From assembly GCA_021209875.1 (NCBI GenBank), contig JAGYVD010000001.1, positions 2,480,001 to 2,544,000 on the forward strand: a DNA stretch of 64,000 nt, read 5' to 3'. The translations under genes were made by a program, and so were the position numbers. Below the pieces are notes generated by a model that was not told where the DNA came from, ran no database searches, and was given only the letters and a program-made list of their open reading frames with translations. The stretch comes from Rosellinia necatrix. Taxonomy: Eukaryota > Ascomycota > Sordariomycetes > Xylariales > Xylariaceae. Below, in pieces: positions 1-17,500 of this stretch (positions are counted from its first letter, which is position 1; the number at the start of each line of letters is the position of its first letter).

Positions 1-3256
<3,256 letters not shown>

Positions 3257-6200
3257 TTATTTATGTAAAATTGTTTATTGTTATATTTTTATTTTATAAT
3301 AGCTTTTTAATTTAATTTTTTTTTTTTATTATTATTTTTTTTATCGCAAAAATTAAATATAAATAAAAACGTATAGCTTTATATTTATATTTTATGTTAG
3401 TAAAAACTATATTAAAATAGTTTTAATTATGTACTATAAAACTTTTAAACTTTTATTTTTAAATTTGTTAATATATATAAATAATATAATTAAGTTAATA
3501 AAACTTTTATATAATATAAATATATAAAATAAATAAAACATTTTATTTTAACTAAAAATATTAAAAACTTAAAGTTTTAGTATTTTAAAAACTTTTAAAG
3601 AATATTAAAAAATATATTTGATATTATTATTAATAAACTTTTAAACTTTTTAAAAAACAGTTTTTAAAAATTAATAATAATAAAAATTAAAAGTATTTTT
3701 TTAAAAATCTATTTTAATTTAAAGTAATAAATAAAAAATACTTTATAAAATTATTTTAATATATAACAAAAAAAAATTTTAAAATTTTATAATTATATAG
3801 ATAAAAATAAAACAGAATTATAACCTGTTTTAAAAAAATCCTGGTTAAACGTAGATTATAAGCAAGCAAAAATAAACTATTTATTTTTAGCTTAAAAAAT
3901 AATAAATATTATTTATATAAAAAATATAGCAGAGCTTAATAAAGCTTTTATTAAAGTTGTTATTTATTAAAAAGCTAAAAAATTTAAAATAAATAAACTT
4001 ATTTTAAAAAACTTATATAAGTTTATAAATAAAAAAGTTGTAGAAGAAATTAAACGTTAACTTATATATTTATAAAGTACTATATAATATATTATTTTAA
4101 AAGATAATATGCTGATAATATTTAAGCGTTAAAAAAAAGCTATTAAAAAGTTTTAAAAAAAAACTTAAAAAAACGCTTTTAAAAAAAAGACTTAAGGCTT
4201 TAGAAAACGTTAAAAAAATAAAAAGTAAACTTAAAAAGTAAGCTTTAAAAAAAAAATTAAATATAATATTTTTTTATTTTTTAAACAGCATTTTAATTAA
4301 GCTATTAGTTAATATATAAGCTAAACTTTTAACTAAAATATTTATAATTATTTTATTAGCGTTTAATTTAATTAAAAAGTTTATATATTAAACGGAATAT
4401 TACTACTTTTAAAATAAAAATAGTTTAATATTAAAAATAAATATTTTATTTATATAGCTAAAAATAATAAACTATTTAAAAAGCTTAAAATAACTTTAAA
4501 ACTAAAATTAAATAAAAGCTAAAATTAATAAACTATTTATAGAACTATATAATTTAAAACTTAATATTTTAAAATAAATAGTTAATTTAAGAAAAACAGA
4601 ATATTATATAAAACAAAAATTAAAAAAAACGATTTAAACTTATAAAATAAATTAATAAGTTTTATAATATTTTTTTAGTTTATTAAAATAAACTAAAATT
4701 AAATAATATTTAAAAATATTTATAAAAACATAAGCTTTTTGTTATAATATTTAATAAAAACTTAAAAATAATAATAATATTTTTAAATTAATATTATAAA
4801 AACTATAAAAATATTTAAATAATATAAAAATAACTTTAAAAAGTTATAATAATTAAAGCATTTGTTTAAAACAATATTATATAAAACAAAATAAAAGCTT
4901 TTATTAACATATTATTAAAATATTTAATAAGTTTTATAAAATAAAAAAAAGCTTTTTTTTAACAAGCTAAAGATTATAAAAATAAGTTTTTTATGTTTAT
5001 AAAGCTATTAAAAATTTATAAAAAACGTTTTGTTTTTAAACTTATTATTTTTGCTATAAAGCTATATATAACCTAGCTGCTAAAATTTTATTTAAACTTT
5101 TAAAAAGTAATTAATAATAATATATAAATTATTATATTATTAAAACAATTTTATATAACGTTATTATTTTTAATAATATAACTATAACGTATTTTTTAAT
5201 AATTATAAATATAATAATATATTATTTTAATATTTTTTAAAATTAATTAAAAATATATAAACATATAATATAAAAACATAGCGATTTATATTATATAAGA
5301 CTATATTAAGCTTAAATAACAGGCAAACTTGCAGATATTATTAATAATTATTTTATATTTAAATATAGCTTAAAATATTTTTATTAATAAAAAAAACTGG
5401 CTATAAAAATTGCCTGCTTTTTTAATATTGCTAATTTTTATATAGCAGAACATAAACTATATATTAATAATTAACTTAATATTTTATATTATAAAAATAT
5501 ATTAATAATATTTTATATATTTATATTAATAATTTTATATTATAAGTATTAATAGAAGTTAAAAGCTTGTTAAGCCTGCTTTTAGTTTAATTTATATTTA
5601 AAAATAGAAATATTAACTACGCTTTTAAATTTTAAAATTAAAATGTTAGATAAAATTAAGTTTAAACTATTTAAAAACTATTTAATTATTTTAAAAAATT
5701 TTATAAATTTTAGCGTACTTTAAATAAATAAAAAAGCACGTTTATTAAAAACTTTAACAGATAGCTATATTTTTATTAATAATAAAAACATATTTTTTGC
5801 TGTTAAAAATTTTAAAAGGATTTATTTTGCTAAAGATTATTTTATAAAGTTATTATAAACTAGATTTTAAAATATATAATTAAACGCTAAAAATATTATT
5901 TTAACAGAAGTAAAAAAAAAAAAAAATTAGATTAAAATTTTTGTTTATTTTAAAATTATATATAAATAATACATAAAATAATATTAATTTAAACATAATA
6001 TTTAAAGCGATATAAAATATTCAAAATTTTATAAAAATAATATTTTTTAAAAAAAAAAAAAATATAATCGTGTTTTAAAAAAACTTATAATATAAAAATT
6101 TATTTAGATTATTAAATATTATTTTTATTTAATATTTAAATAATAAAATAAATGTTAATTTATTATTAGATTTGCTACTGCTAGCTAGCGTTTTTAAAAA

Positions 6201-6783
6201 AATACTGCTATATATGTTTAACTTCGAAACTTTTATAAAATTTAAAAAAAAAAAATACTTAAGTTTTTACGCGGATAAAATGCTAGCTTTAAAAAACCTT
6301 TTTTATAAATAGTTCTGCGTTTTATAATAAGTTATAAAAAAGTTGCATTATAATTAACAATTATTTAAGCTTTAGTTTTTTTTTTTTTTTAAAAGGGCTT
6401 ATTAAAAAACCTCTATTTTAGGAGTTTTTTTTTTAGTAAAGCTAAATAAAGTATATATAAAGCTTATTATATAAAACAAAAGTTATAAACTTATTAAGTA
6501 TATATATAGGTTTTTTATATAATATTAATAGTTTGGCATATATGTATATACGGAACAAAAGATTTTTATAGGGTTTATTTAATATATATATGCATATTAT
6601 TTCGCGAAAAGTTATATAAACTTATTTATATAAATTATTTTAACGTATTATAAAAATATATTAGCTAATGCAATGTTTTTTTGTTTAAATATCAGGCCGA
6701 ATTATTATTATTATATAATACGCAACTTAAATTTTATTATTTATATAAGTTTTAAAAAACGTATTTAATAATATATCTGATTC
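3257..6783 (+). mobile_element. Degraded interior of a putative LTR element
   Basis: A block of about 3.5 kb between the two LTR-like copies. Most of it is A-rich on the + strand, which fits a former coding strand reading left to right. Stretches around 3790-4260 translate into lysine-rich fragments broken by many TAA and TAG codons. No reverse transcriptase, integrase or Gag motif survives well enough to name. At 3.5 kb the interior is short for an autonomous element, so it was deleted or non-autonomous. Confidence 0.4.
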
Positions 6784-7078
6784 TGTAGTACATGCAAGCT
6801 TTGCAAGCTTTACGCGGCGGACTGCACCCGCGCGCGCGCGCTACGTAATACGAATCCCTGACCAAATTTGAACATAAATACGGCCAGTCCAGAAAAACAG
6901 CTTTCGACTGCTTATATAAAAGTAGAAAACTAACTATTAAAGAGTTGACCTATACAACGAAACGCAAGCCGAATAATTATTCTATCCGCACGTCTGGTTT
7001 TTTTCTACTCGCAACTCTCACTTTTTCGTAATTTTCATCACGCTCGCAAGCTCGTTTTAGGCCCCTAAATTTATTGTT
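6784..7078 (+). repeat. LTR-like repeat, copy 2 (partner at 2966-3256)
   Basis: Direct repeat of the 2966-3256 segment. It keeps more C and G in its second half (for example CTCGCAACTCTCAC and GGCCCCTAAA) where copy 1 has T and A, so copy 1 has suffered more RIP there. The copies stop matching just after the CCTAAAT/TTTAAAT end. If the pair bounds one element, this is the 3' LTR. The left end aligns with a 4-bp length difference near the start. Confidence 0.6.
6913..6919 (+). promoter_or_regulatory. TATA-like box in LTR copy 2
   Basis: TATATAA after GACTGCT and before AAGTAGAAAAC, matching the box at 3099-3105 in the first copy. Confidence 0.35.
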
Positions 7079-7109
7079 TTGTTTTATATTATATTTCTTA
7101 ATTTTTTAA

Positions 7110-8550
7110 CAATAAAAACAAAATGTTTTTAAATAAATATATATTAATAAACATAAAAGAATTTTTTCTTATTATATTAAAATTATTAAAATGGTCATAT
7201 AGTAAATTAAATATGCCGAATCTTTTTTTTTTAGTTTAATATTTTTATTATAAATATTTATAAATTAAATATTTCATAAGTTAAAACATTCTTGATTTTA
7301 TTCTTTTCATTTATTTGTTTTATTTATCTTATAATTAAAATTTAATAAATAATTAAATAAGTTTAAATTAATAAATGCTTTTATTTTTATATTTTTTTAA
7401 AAGTTTTTTAAAAATTCTAAGCGGCATAAATAATAATTAGCTTCATAATATCCTGCTATATACCGCTTAGCCTGCTGTTGAATTATTTATTAATATAAGC
7501 TTTTTTTTTATATAAGTTTTTTTTTATAACAAATTACAGCATAATTTTATTTATTTAAATTTAAGCTTTATATCATCATTTTAAACATATTTAATCTAAT
7601 AGCTTGTATTTTTCGATAGCTTTTATTTATGTATTATTTTAAATAAAAAGATAAAAAATAATATATTAGTTTAGGCCTACTTTTTAAAAAATATTAATTT
7701 TATTTTTTAAAAAAAGTTTTTTTAAGGTTTTTTTTTCATTTATTATTTTAAATAGTTGCTGTTTTTTAGTTTAAGTTTTATTAACAGCTTTATTTTATGC
7801 TTTAAATATTTAATTGTTTTTTTTAGTTAACTTATTATTTAGCTGTTTTTATTGCAAAATATTATTTTAAACAAATAAATTTTTTTTTAACTATTAGCAA
7901 GCTTAATAAATTAATAAAATAAACTATAATGTAAAATAATAAATAAAATAAATAATTTCTATTAAACATTTAGTTTAAATATTTATAACGTTTATCTTAT
8001 TACTAGCTAAAATATAAAAATATATATTAAATTTACTATTTATTTTTACTACGTGTTTAAAAAAGGTTTTTAAGCTTTTTAATTAGCTGTGCTATTCAAA
8101 CAATTTTTAATTTTTAAAACAGATTATTACTATAAATAATATTTAGTTTTAATAAACATATTAAATATAAAAAGCTTTAGTTTATTTTATTTATATAAAA
8201 ATATTTTTAACAGCAGATATTTTTATAATTCTAAAACAATAAAAATAGTTATATTTTTAGAAAAATAAAGTTTAATAGTTTAGTTTAATTTATCCAAAAA
8301 AACGTTATAAAAGTATTAATTTAAAAAATACATTATAAAATATAAAATATATATTATAAAAAAATAATCTAGCAAATTTAAGCTAAACTAAAGTTCTATT
8401 TAAATATGGGCTGAAGCTGATATATATAAGGCTAGGCTTAATTAAGTTATACGTGTAGCTATGGGCTATAGTACCCCAAGCTAGGGGCTTATATAAGCGC
8501 TTTTTTTACACGCGCGTATTAAACTTATATTTTGTTATAATAATAATAAT
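7110..8550 (-). repeat. Left arm of a large imperfect inverted repeat
   Basis: Read on the reverse strand, this arm matches 10745-12175 over about 1.4 kb with many transitions and small gaps. Anchors include GCTGTGCTATTCAAACAATT near 8090 (reverse match near 11180), TTAAATAGTTGCTGTTTTTT near 7750 (match near 11510), and CTAAGCGGCATAAATAATA near 7418 (match near 11860). The inner end (8340-8550) keeps the most GC and carries a GCTTATATAAGC palindrome. The simplest reading is two copies of one element head to head. A DNA transposon with very long terminal inverted repeats is the alternative. Confidence 0.75.
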
Positions 8551-10744
8551 TAAAATAACAATTATAACGGCCGATTTTTTTTATAATACTATTTATAAAT
8601 ACAATTAATAATAATATTATAGATTAATTATGAATAAAATAATAACTTAAGTTTCTTATTTATTTATAATTAATGTACAATTAAAAAAACGCAACCATAA
8701 AAAAAAAAAACTAATTTAAATAAACAATATTTTATTGATTATAAGTTTACTAACTGTTTAAAGATATTAAAAGTATGTTTTTAAACAATATTTAATTTAA
8801 AATAATATTAATAACAACCATATTATTTTGAATCTAGCTATAATAATATTATATTATTAATTTTTAAATTTAAACTATGTTTTTAAATTTCAAAACTAGC
8901 TTAAAAATAATAAAATAAAAATGAAAATTAATTTTATTCTTATGAAAAATTATTTTAATATTTTAATTATAAAAAATATAAAAGTTTTTAAAATTGTTAA
9001 TAGTGCTAAATATGATTTTAAAAGATTTTTTAATTGAATAATAGAGTTTCTGAAAAGGCTTGTATTAATTAAGCTAATAGCTTGTGTATTATTAGATTAA
9101 ATAAGCCAAAAATATGTTGTATAAGCTATGGCTGGCAACAAGTGGCTTATAGCCACTTCTGCCGAGATTAAATCTAGTTTCACTAGATTTTCCTACTTAG
9201 CACAAGAATTAATAAAGACACTTTTGTCCTATTTTTATATTAATCTTTTTATTAAATTAAACATTTATTAGCTCAAATTAAACTTAAATAATTAATAATA
9301 TTAATAGCTTTTTAATTAATTTTTTTTAAACAAACTATGTTTTTAAATAACGCAAGCTTAATAAAAATATTATTACCGTTTTTATTGAAATAATTAATAA
9401 AAATAAAAAACCTTAAAAAACATTTTAATTATAAAAATATTATTTAATATAAAACTATTATTTTAGCAGCTGTTTTTATAAATAATATTATTAATATTAA
9501 AACTGTTTTGAAAAATTAAGAGAACTATTATTATAAATATATAAACAAAAAAACTGTTAAAAATATTAAATATTAAATTATATTTATAAACCAACAAAAA
9601 TATTAATAAAACTTTAATATTATCCTAGTAATACTTTATATATTAATAAGAACAAGAGATTTTATAAACGTTTAAAACAGTATTAATAAGTTAAACAATA
9701 ATATTAATATTTTTTATTAAGCTGTTATTACTTTTTGCTAAACTTGAAATATAATTTAATAAATTTAATTTATAAGTAGTATTATATAAATATTTTTTCA
9801 ACAGGTTTATATTTTAAATAGCGCTATTTAAACCACGTTTAAACAACTTTAAAACTTAAATATTTAAATATTAGTGTAAAGTTAATTTAAGCAAATTTAA
9901 TAGTTAAAACTATATAACATACCGATTAATATTATAAACGTTATATTATAATTATATTAAAAAATTTTAATATTAAAATTTTTGTAAATATATTTTAGCA
10001 ATATTATATATAAAAGCTCATATAAAATTATATTTTAATAATTAATTAATAATAGCTGTTAATATAATAGTAGATATTTAACATAAAATTATAAAACAAT
10101 TATATAATTATTTTTATTTTCATTATAAAAAGCTTTTAAAATTAAAAACAGTTTAATAATATATTATAAAAGTTTTATAAACCTAATTATTTTATTTAAT
10201 TAAACTATTTTAATAAATAAAATTAACAAAATAACAAGTTAATTAAATAATAAACTCAGAAAACTTTTAAACGCAATTATTGAAGCTATTTAATTATTAA
10301 CTATTAAATTTTTTATTTTATGTATTTAAATTATAAAATTATAATTATATTTTGGTTAATATTTTTTTAAAATTAAAAGTTATTAACCATAAAATTAACA
10401 AAGTTATATAAAGAGAACATAAAAAGTTTTTAATAATATTTATGCTATTACTAATTATTTAATTAAGGGTTATACTAACAGTATTTACGCCTGCTATAAT
10501 AATAATAATATTAACTGTATTAACAGCAGTATTAACAGTATTAATTATAACGCTTATTTAGCCGACAAAAACAAAAGAAAACTTTTTTAACTAACAAAAT
10601 ATTTATTAACTAGCACGCAAAAACTATTAAAAAAGAAATAATTATTAATATAAGCTTAGATTTTAAATCGCTATTAGAAACAACTAATAAACGTTAATAT
10701 ATTTAATAAATACTTTTAAATATAGTTTAGTTTTTTAAAACGTT
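8551..10744. other. Spacer of the inverted repeat
   Basis: About 2.2 kb of AT-rich DNA between the inverted-repeat arms, with a family K repeat inserted at 9041-9252. Near 10480-10560 there is a short degenerate array of ATTAACAG-type units. No open frame or recognisable protein motif was seen. If the structure is a long-TIR transposon, the transposase should have been here, but nothing readable remains. Confidence 0.5.
9041..9252 (-). repeat. Family K dispersed repeat, copy 1 (reverse)
   Basis: Reverse complement of the segments at 53300-53500 and 60765-60960. Shared words on the reverse strand include GCCACTTGTTGCCAGCC, TTATTTAATCTAATAATA and an end near GAAACTCTATT. It is richer in C and G than its surroundings, so it is either a younger insertion or too short to be an efficient RIP target. 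It lies in the spacer of the inverted repeat. The family carries near-palindromic GTGGCC/GGCCAC-type motifs. Whether it is a MITE, a SINE or an LTR fragment is unresolved. Confidence 0.75.
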
Positions 10745-12175
10745 AAAATATAAAGTTTTAGTATGCGCGTGTAAAAAAAGCGCTTATATAAGCTTTTTGC
10801 TTAGGGTGCTATAGCCTATTGCTATACGTACAATTTAATTAGGCCTAGCCTTATATATATAAACTTTAGCTTATTTTTAAATAAAAGTTTAGCTTAGCTT
10901 AAATTTGCTGGTTTTTTAATTTTTTAATATATATTTTGTTTATATTTTTATAAGGTTTTATTATAAAAACTAAACTAAACTATTAAAGTTTATTTTTTAA
11001 AAACAAAATTATTTTTAATTATTTTTATAATTATAAAAATATATACCTGTTGTTAAAAGTATATTTTGTTTAAATAAAATAAACAGGAGCTTTTTTTTAT
11101 ATTTAATATGTTTATTGAAGCTAAATATTATTTTTATTAATAATCTGCTTTGGAGATTCAGAAATTGTTTGAATAATACAGCTAGTGAAAAACAGTAGAA
11201 AAATTTCTATAGACATATAATAAAAATAAATAATAAGCTTAATTTATATGTTTATATTTCAGCTAATAATAAAACAAATGTTGCAAATATTTAAACGAGC
11301 TGTTTAATATAAATTATTAATTTTATCTATTTTTTATAGTATAATTTATTTTATCGATTTATTAAGCTTATGAATAATTATAAAAAAACCAATTTATATG
11401 CTTAGAATAATACTTTAAAACAAAAATAACTAAATAATAAATTAATTAAAAAAATAGTTAAATATGTGAGCTTTAAAATAAAACTATTAATAAAATTTAA
11501 AACTAAAAAACAGCAACTGTTTAAAATAATAAGTTAAAAAAAAACTTTAAAAAAGCCTTTTTTAAAAAAAAAATGTTAACGTTTTTTAAAAAATAAGCTT
11601 AAACTAATATAATATTACTTGTTTTTTTGTTTTAAATAATAAATAAATAAAAGCTTTAAACAAAATATATGTTATTATATCGGATATATTTAAAATAATA
11701 AAATAAACCTTAAATATAAAAAAAGCAGAACTATGCTATAATTTACTATAAAAAGATAATATAACAAAAAAAAAATACCTTATATAACAAAAAGCTTATT
11801 TTAAAAGAGTAAGCTGGAGACTGTGAAGCAGCATATTATTAAGTTAACTATTATTTACGCAGCTTAGAAACTTTAGAAACTTTTAAAAAAAATATAAAAA
11901 CAAAGCACCTGCTAATTTAAACTTATTTAATTATTTATTAAACTTTTATTATAACATAAACAAAGCAAATACATAAAAAAAATATAACCAGAAAAGGTTT
12001 AATTTATTAAATATTTAATTTATTATATAATAACTTTAATATAACAATAATACAAAATCTTATTTTTATTAATCTATATTGTTTTATAAACCGTTTAATT
12101 TTATTTTTAAAAATAAAAAATATGATATAAAATAAAATAATAAATTTTATTTTTGTTTGAAATATTTTTTATAAA
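10745..12175 (+). repeat. Right arm of the large imperfect inverted repeat
   Basis: Inverted partner of 7110-8550. The arm begins with TATGCGCGTGTAAAA at its inner end, continues through a GCTTATATAAGC palindrome and a TAGGCCTAGCCTTATATATA segment, and stays alignable to about 12.1 kb. The + strand is A-rich, so if this is an element copy it read rightwards from the GC-richer inner end, which would then be its promoter end. Similarity fades gradually at the outer end, so the boundary is approximate. Confidence 0.75.
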
Positions 12176-14267
12176 ACCGGCAGTTTTATAATAAAACAAT
12201 AAGTTAAGCTTTGTAATATATATAAAGCTATATTATAAAAACATAAACTAAATAATTAAAAGAATATAATAACGTTTTATAACAAACCTTAACTATTTAA
12301 CGTTTTATAATATATATTAAAACTTATATGTTTTATTTTAATATATATAAAAATAATTAAAATATATATATATTTTAAATATTTTAAATATTAATAATAA
12401 TAACTAGCACACAATAATAGCATTAATTTATAATAACATAAAATTAAAAATTAAACAGTTTTTAAACCCATTTTTTAAAATTAGCAAATAAAAAATATAT
12501 GCTTAAAATTAAAACAGTTAAATAAAATTTAACTAAAAAATAATCAGTAAACAAAAAACATAGCGTATTTTATATAATTAATAACTTTTAATATTTTAAA
12601 ATATATATATTAACTTGAATTTTTTAAAAATAATTACTATTTTAAAAAATAATTAAAAATTGCTTGTGCAACCTATTAAAAAAACAATATTAAAAAAATA
12701 ATCATAAAAACTAATAATGTTATAACAGCAGTAAATATAACTGTAATAATTAATATAATTAAAACTGCTAAAATACTTAATTACTTAGTTTTTATAAAAA
12801 CGTATAATAATTAAAATAATTAAGTTTATTTTTTTAAAACAGTTAACAAAAATTAATTAAATTATTATTTATTAAAAAATATATATATTTAAAACGTTGT
12901 ATTAACTAATAGCAAACTTAACATGCTATTAATACTATAAAAAATTTTTTACTACCACTAAAAAAATCCAGCACTTGTATAAATGCATAGTTAACATCTG
13001 TTATAAAAAATTAAATATACTGTTTTTATTTCATTTTAAAAAACGTACGTATAAATATTACAATATATTAATACTATTTTATAAATTTTTTTTTTTTTTA
13101 AATATTTCTAATATTATAAATAAGTTAAAAAATATAATAAAAACGCCACAGTATATTTTAAACAAAAATAATTAAACAAATAAAACCGCTAATTATTTAT
13201 AAAATGCCGAAAAGATAAAACGTATTAAAAAGCTTTTATATATAATATAAAAAAAACAAAATTTATATGTTATATCTGATTATAATTTCAAACATAGAAC
13301 TTTAAAATAAATAATATAATACAAATATGCGCTAATTTAAGCATAAATATAATATATATTAATAAAACTTTTTAAACATTTTAAAACATATAATAAAAAA
13401 ACAACGCAAATTTTTTTAAAATATTAAATTAAAGCGGATTAAACTTAAAAAATAAGCTAAAGTTTTATTTATTTATAAAAAAACTCACAATAAAAAAAAA
13501 CTAGTAAAATAAAATTTTTATAACAAAAAGTAGGTAATAAAAAACTAAAACATAACTTATTTTTTAAAAAAAATTTTTTTATATTAAGCAATTATAAGCT
13601 ATAACACTAATATAATTTAATTTTTAACTTCAAATAAGTTTTAATTAAAATTTGATATTCAAGCTTAAAAATATAAATATATAAAAAGAATATTAAATAA
13701 AAATTTTACACTTTAAAACAGAAAAAAAAAGCTTTTATAGCTGTTAAATATAAAGTTTTATTTACTAACTATAATTTTAGCTTTTTTATATTAAAAACTA
13801 CCCCTGCGGCTATAAACACAACTATTAACAGAAACTTTTTACACGTTATATTAATAATTAATACGTTTAACCAACGCGTTATAATCGCTAAAAGCATTAA
13901 AATAACCATAATATAAAAAAAATAAAAATTAAAACTATTTTATTATAATTATAAAAAAAACTTTAAACGTACTAAGAGTTGCTGCTGCAGCTGCAATTAT
14001 TAATATAAATAATAACATAAAGCTATTTTTTTATAACGTTTTTTATATTTATAAAAAAAAAATCTGTTTATAAATACTTAACTAGGTTAGAATATTAATA
14101 TATATAAATATATAGTTTAAAATTACTTTAATAATGACAGCAGTAGCAATAAACAATATATTTTTATATAATATATTAATATTAAACAAAATCGTTTATT
14201 TTATAAAAGCTTATATAGCTATACTTTTTTTTAAAACGCTGTTTATAAATGCTATAAAATATATAAT
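12176..14267. other. A-rich degraded block, no gene seen
   Basis: AT-rich DNA with an A-rich + strand and stops throughout. A 66-codon frame at 12975-13175 is low-complexity Lys/Asn/Ile/Phe and is taken as chance. Slightly GC-richer patches lie near 13800-13890 and 13980 (CTGCTGCAGCTGC), but they match nothing I can name. Confidence 0.55.
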
Positions 14268-14516
14268 TGTTGCACCAGTTACAAATAAGAAGTTAAGGCT
14301 CCAGTAATAAGTGATGTATTGTACGAAAATCTACAGATAAAAAAAGAAAGAGTAAGTGGGAGGAATTAGCTTACTAGAATTCTGGCTAAATGCAGGTGTA
14401 TAAAGTAGGTCTAGTTTATATGTTATAGCTGGTCTATGCGTACTAGTTAATAACAAGTGTATAGATGTTTTATGCGTGCTATATATGCTACAAGAAAAAC
14501 TAGTTATTTATAACTA
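14268..14516 (+). repeat. Family M repeat, copy 1
   Basis: A segment of about 249 bp starting TGTTGCACCAG and ending TTATAACTA, shared with 20741-20986, 26774-27014 (reverse) and 41926-42169. Against copy 4 the differences are nearly all C-to-T or G-to-A, often at CpA/TpG, which is RIP. The ends of the consensus are inverted: AGTCACRRATAA at the left and the reverse complement of TTATCCGTGACT at the right. That favours a MITE-like element. The TGTT start and the placement of copies 1 and 2 around a 6.2 kb block would also fit LTRs. Confidence 0.85.
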
Positions 14517-17500
14517 CCTTTTTTTTAAAAAAAATAGCTTGTTTATAAAACATGTTTAGGTTTTAAACCTGTAACTTTTATATAATGTTTTTTAGCAAAA
14601 AAAAAAATTACCTCGGATATTTATTTATATAATACTTTTTAAGCTTTTATATTATTAAATTATTATATAAGTTTTTTATATTATATTATTTTTTTACGTT
14701 TATTTTAGTTTATGCTTGCTTTTGTTTTTGTTTTATTATATTTTTTTATACGGCTTTATTATTGTTTTTATGTATTATGTCGAACTTATTTTTTTTCGCG
14801 GCTTATAATTAATTGTTTAATTTTATTAAAAGTCCTGCTGCTTTTAAATTTATATTATAAATTTTTTTAATAATTTTGCATTATTTTTAAAATTTTTGCT
14901 AAATATTATTTATTATCGATATTTTAACTTTTTAATTAACTTAATATTATAGCTTTTTATAATATATTTTTAACGTTTTAATTTTTTTATAATAAATTTT
15001 TTTTTATAGTTTAATTAATTTTCTGTTTAAGTTTTTAGCTTTTTATTTTAATAATAAGTTATTTAAATATAATTATAATTAATCGGCGTAATATTAATTT
15101 GTTAATTTTTAATTAAATAGTATTTTTAAAATAAACATGTTTTTGTTTTTATCGATTATTTTAAACTTTTATTATATTATAAAATAGTTTAGTTTATCGG
15201 ACGGACAGTTTATTTTTTATAATTGTTTTTTTAATATTAATATATAGTTTTTATATTAAAGTCGGAGTTTTATTATCTGCGGTTAGCTTGTTTTATTATT
15301 TACGTTTAAGTTTATTTTAAATATTTTTTAGCAAAGTTTATAAAATAAATTATTTTTAATGCTTTGTTTTATATTTTTATTTTAAATAATTTTTTTTTAA
15401 TTAGTAATTTTTTTAGTTTTTTGCAGCTGTTTTATTTTTTTAATTAAAATTAAAAAGTATTAAAAATTTTATTTTTATTTTATGCAGCAATAATCCCGTA
15501 AACTTATAAAATAATAATATTTAAGCGTAGTTTATTGCTAATATTTATTTTAACTAGTTGTTTTAATAATAGCTAACATAAAGCTTTAATTATTAGTTAA
15601 AATATTTGTTTATTATTTCTGCTTGTTTAGCGGTTTTATAATGTTTTATAAAAGCTAATATATTTTATATTTATTAATTTATATAATTTATTAATAAAAG
15701 CTAAAATAAATTATAGTTTTTATTTAATGTTATAATTACAAATATATAAAATATTTTAAATAAGCTTTTAAAATATATTTTTGCTATATTAGTTATTATA
15801 GCTTATATTATATAAAAATTGTTTATGCTTTTTTTTAAACGGTTTATTATAATTAACACGTTATTATATTTATATTTATTTTTAAGCATTTATTTAAAAT
15901 TTATTATTAAATATTGCTATATATAATTAAAAATTAATAGTAGTTTTAAAAACTTTAAAATTTTATCGCGAAATATTTTTGCCGGTTAGCATTTTATATA
16001 GTTTGCTATATATATATTATAATTATCGGCCAGTTTAAACTATTAATATTTTTTTAATATTAGTTTTCTGGTTTTATGTTTATTTAAATAAGCAGTAAAC
16101 ATACGATTATAAATTTTTTAAATAAGCCTGGTTTTTAAATAAAAATAATCAAAGACTACTAGCTTTTTATATACTATTATTAATTTATTTTTAAATTACT
16201 AAAAGTTATTGTTTTTATTTTTTAGCTTTTTATTAATAGATTTTTATTTTAAAATCTTTTAGTTTTTTTAGTATTTTTTAACTAGCTAAAAACTAGTTAA
16301 TTTTTAATTTTTTTAAAGCTAATATAAAAATTTAATATTTTTCTGTTTATAAAAATATTAGTTTTATTTTGCCGGTAATAAGTTAAAAAATTATTAAATC
16401 TTTGTATGTTTTTTTTTTAGCTTTTTACGTTATTAAGTTTTTTTGTTTATATAATAAAGCGTCGGCTACTACGTTTTTTTTTTTAAAACAGAAAATAATT
16501 AAAAAGCTATATTTTAAAAATAGTTTAGTTTATTTAGCTTGTTTTAAATTTAAATATTATTTTATATTAAAATATTTTAATACTTAATAGTTTATAATTA
16601 TAAAAAAGTTTTTTTAACTATTTATTAATTTTAGCTTTTATTTTTTAACGCTATAATTATAGCCAGCATTTTTTATTAAAAATATTATAATTAAGTTTAA
16701 CATTATATAATATTTTTAAAAATAAGTTATAAAATATTTTTATTTTTATATAGCTATAACAACACTTCTGCTGCAACTTTATTAAATAAATTAGTTTTAA
16801 TTTTTATAAGCAGCTTATGCTAATAATATTTTAATAAAAAAACTGTTGTTAAAGCTTTTTTTAATTAATAAAAAGCCCTATCACAACCGCCTGTTTAATT
16901 AAAAGCTTTGTTTTTTTATGTTAAACAATTTATAAAAATTGCGATATAACTATATTAATTAATAAATTTTCAGTAAAAGTTGCAAAATCTTAAAAAATTA
17001 TATGTTTTTATTGTAATAAAAGTTTTTAATTTACTATAGCTTTAATTTTCGCTAGGTCAACTTATATATTTTAGTATTAATAATATAACTTAAAATTTAG
17101 TTTATTATATATAAAACTTTAATTGTTTTAAATCGGTTTATAAACTAGCGTTATACAGCTTTTAAAAAAAATTTTATATATATTTTATATATTTTACATT
17201 GTTTAAATAAATAAATATGTTATTTATACATACGCTATAAAAATTATTTAAAAATTAAATAATATATTATTAATATACTTTTAAAATATAAACAAACAAT
17301 TTATTAGTTTAACCAGTAATACTTTATAATAGTATGCTTTATATTTTATATAAAAAATAGTTAGATTTTTCTTATTTTTATATATATAAATATAATAAAA
17401 GGCCTGTTTTATGTTAATTTTTATAAAATTTTAGCATTTAAAATATAAAACAGAGTTTTTTTAATAAATAATAAAAAGTACTAGTTTTTTTTTATAATTT

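Noticed and set aside
12975..13175. 66-codon frame on the + strand
   Set aside because: Composition is only what AT-rich DNA gives (Lys, Asn, Ile, Phe, Tyr). No motif, no neighbour and no repeat copy supports it.
16402..16587. 61-codon frame on the + strand
   Set aside because: Low-complexity Phe/Lys/Tyr sequence in a T-rich degraded block, with length expected by chance over 64 kb.
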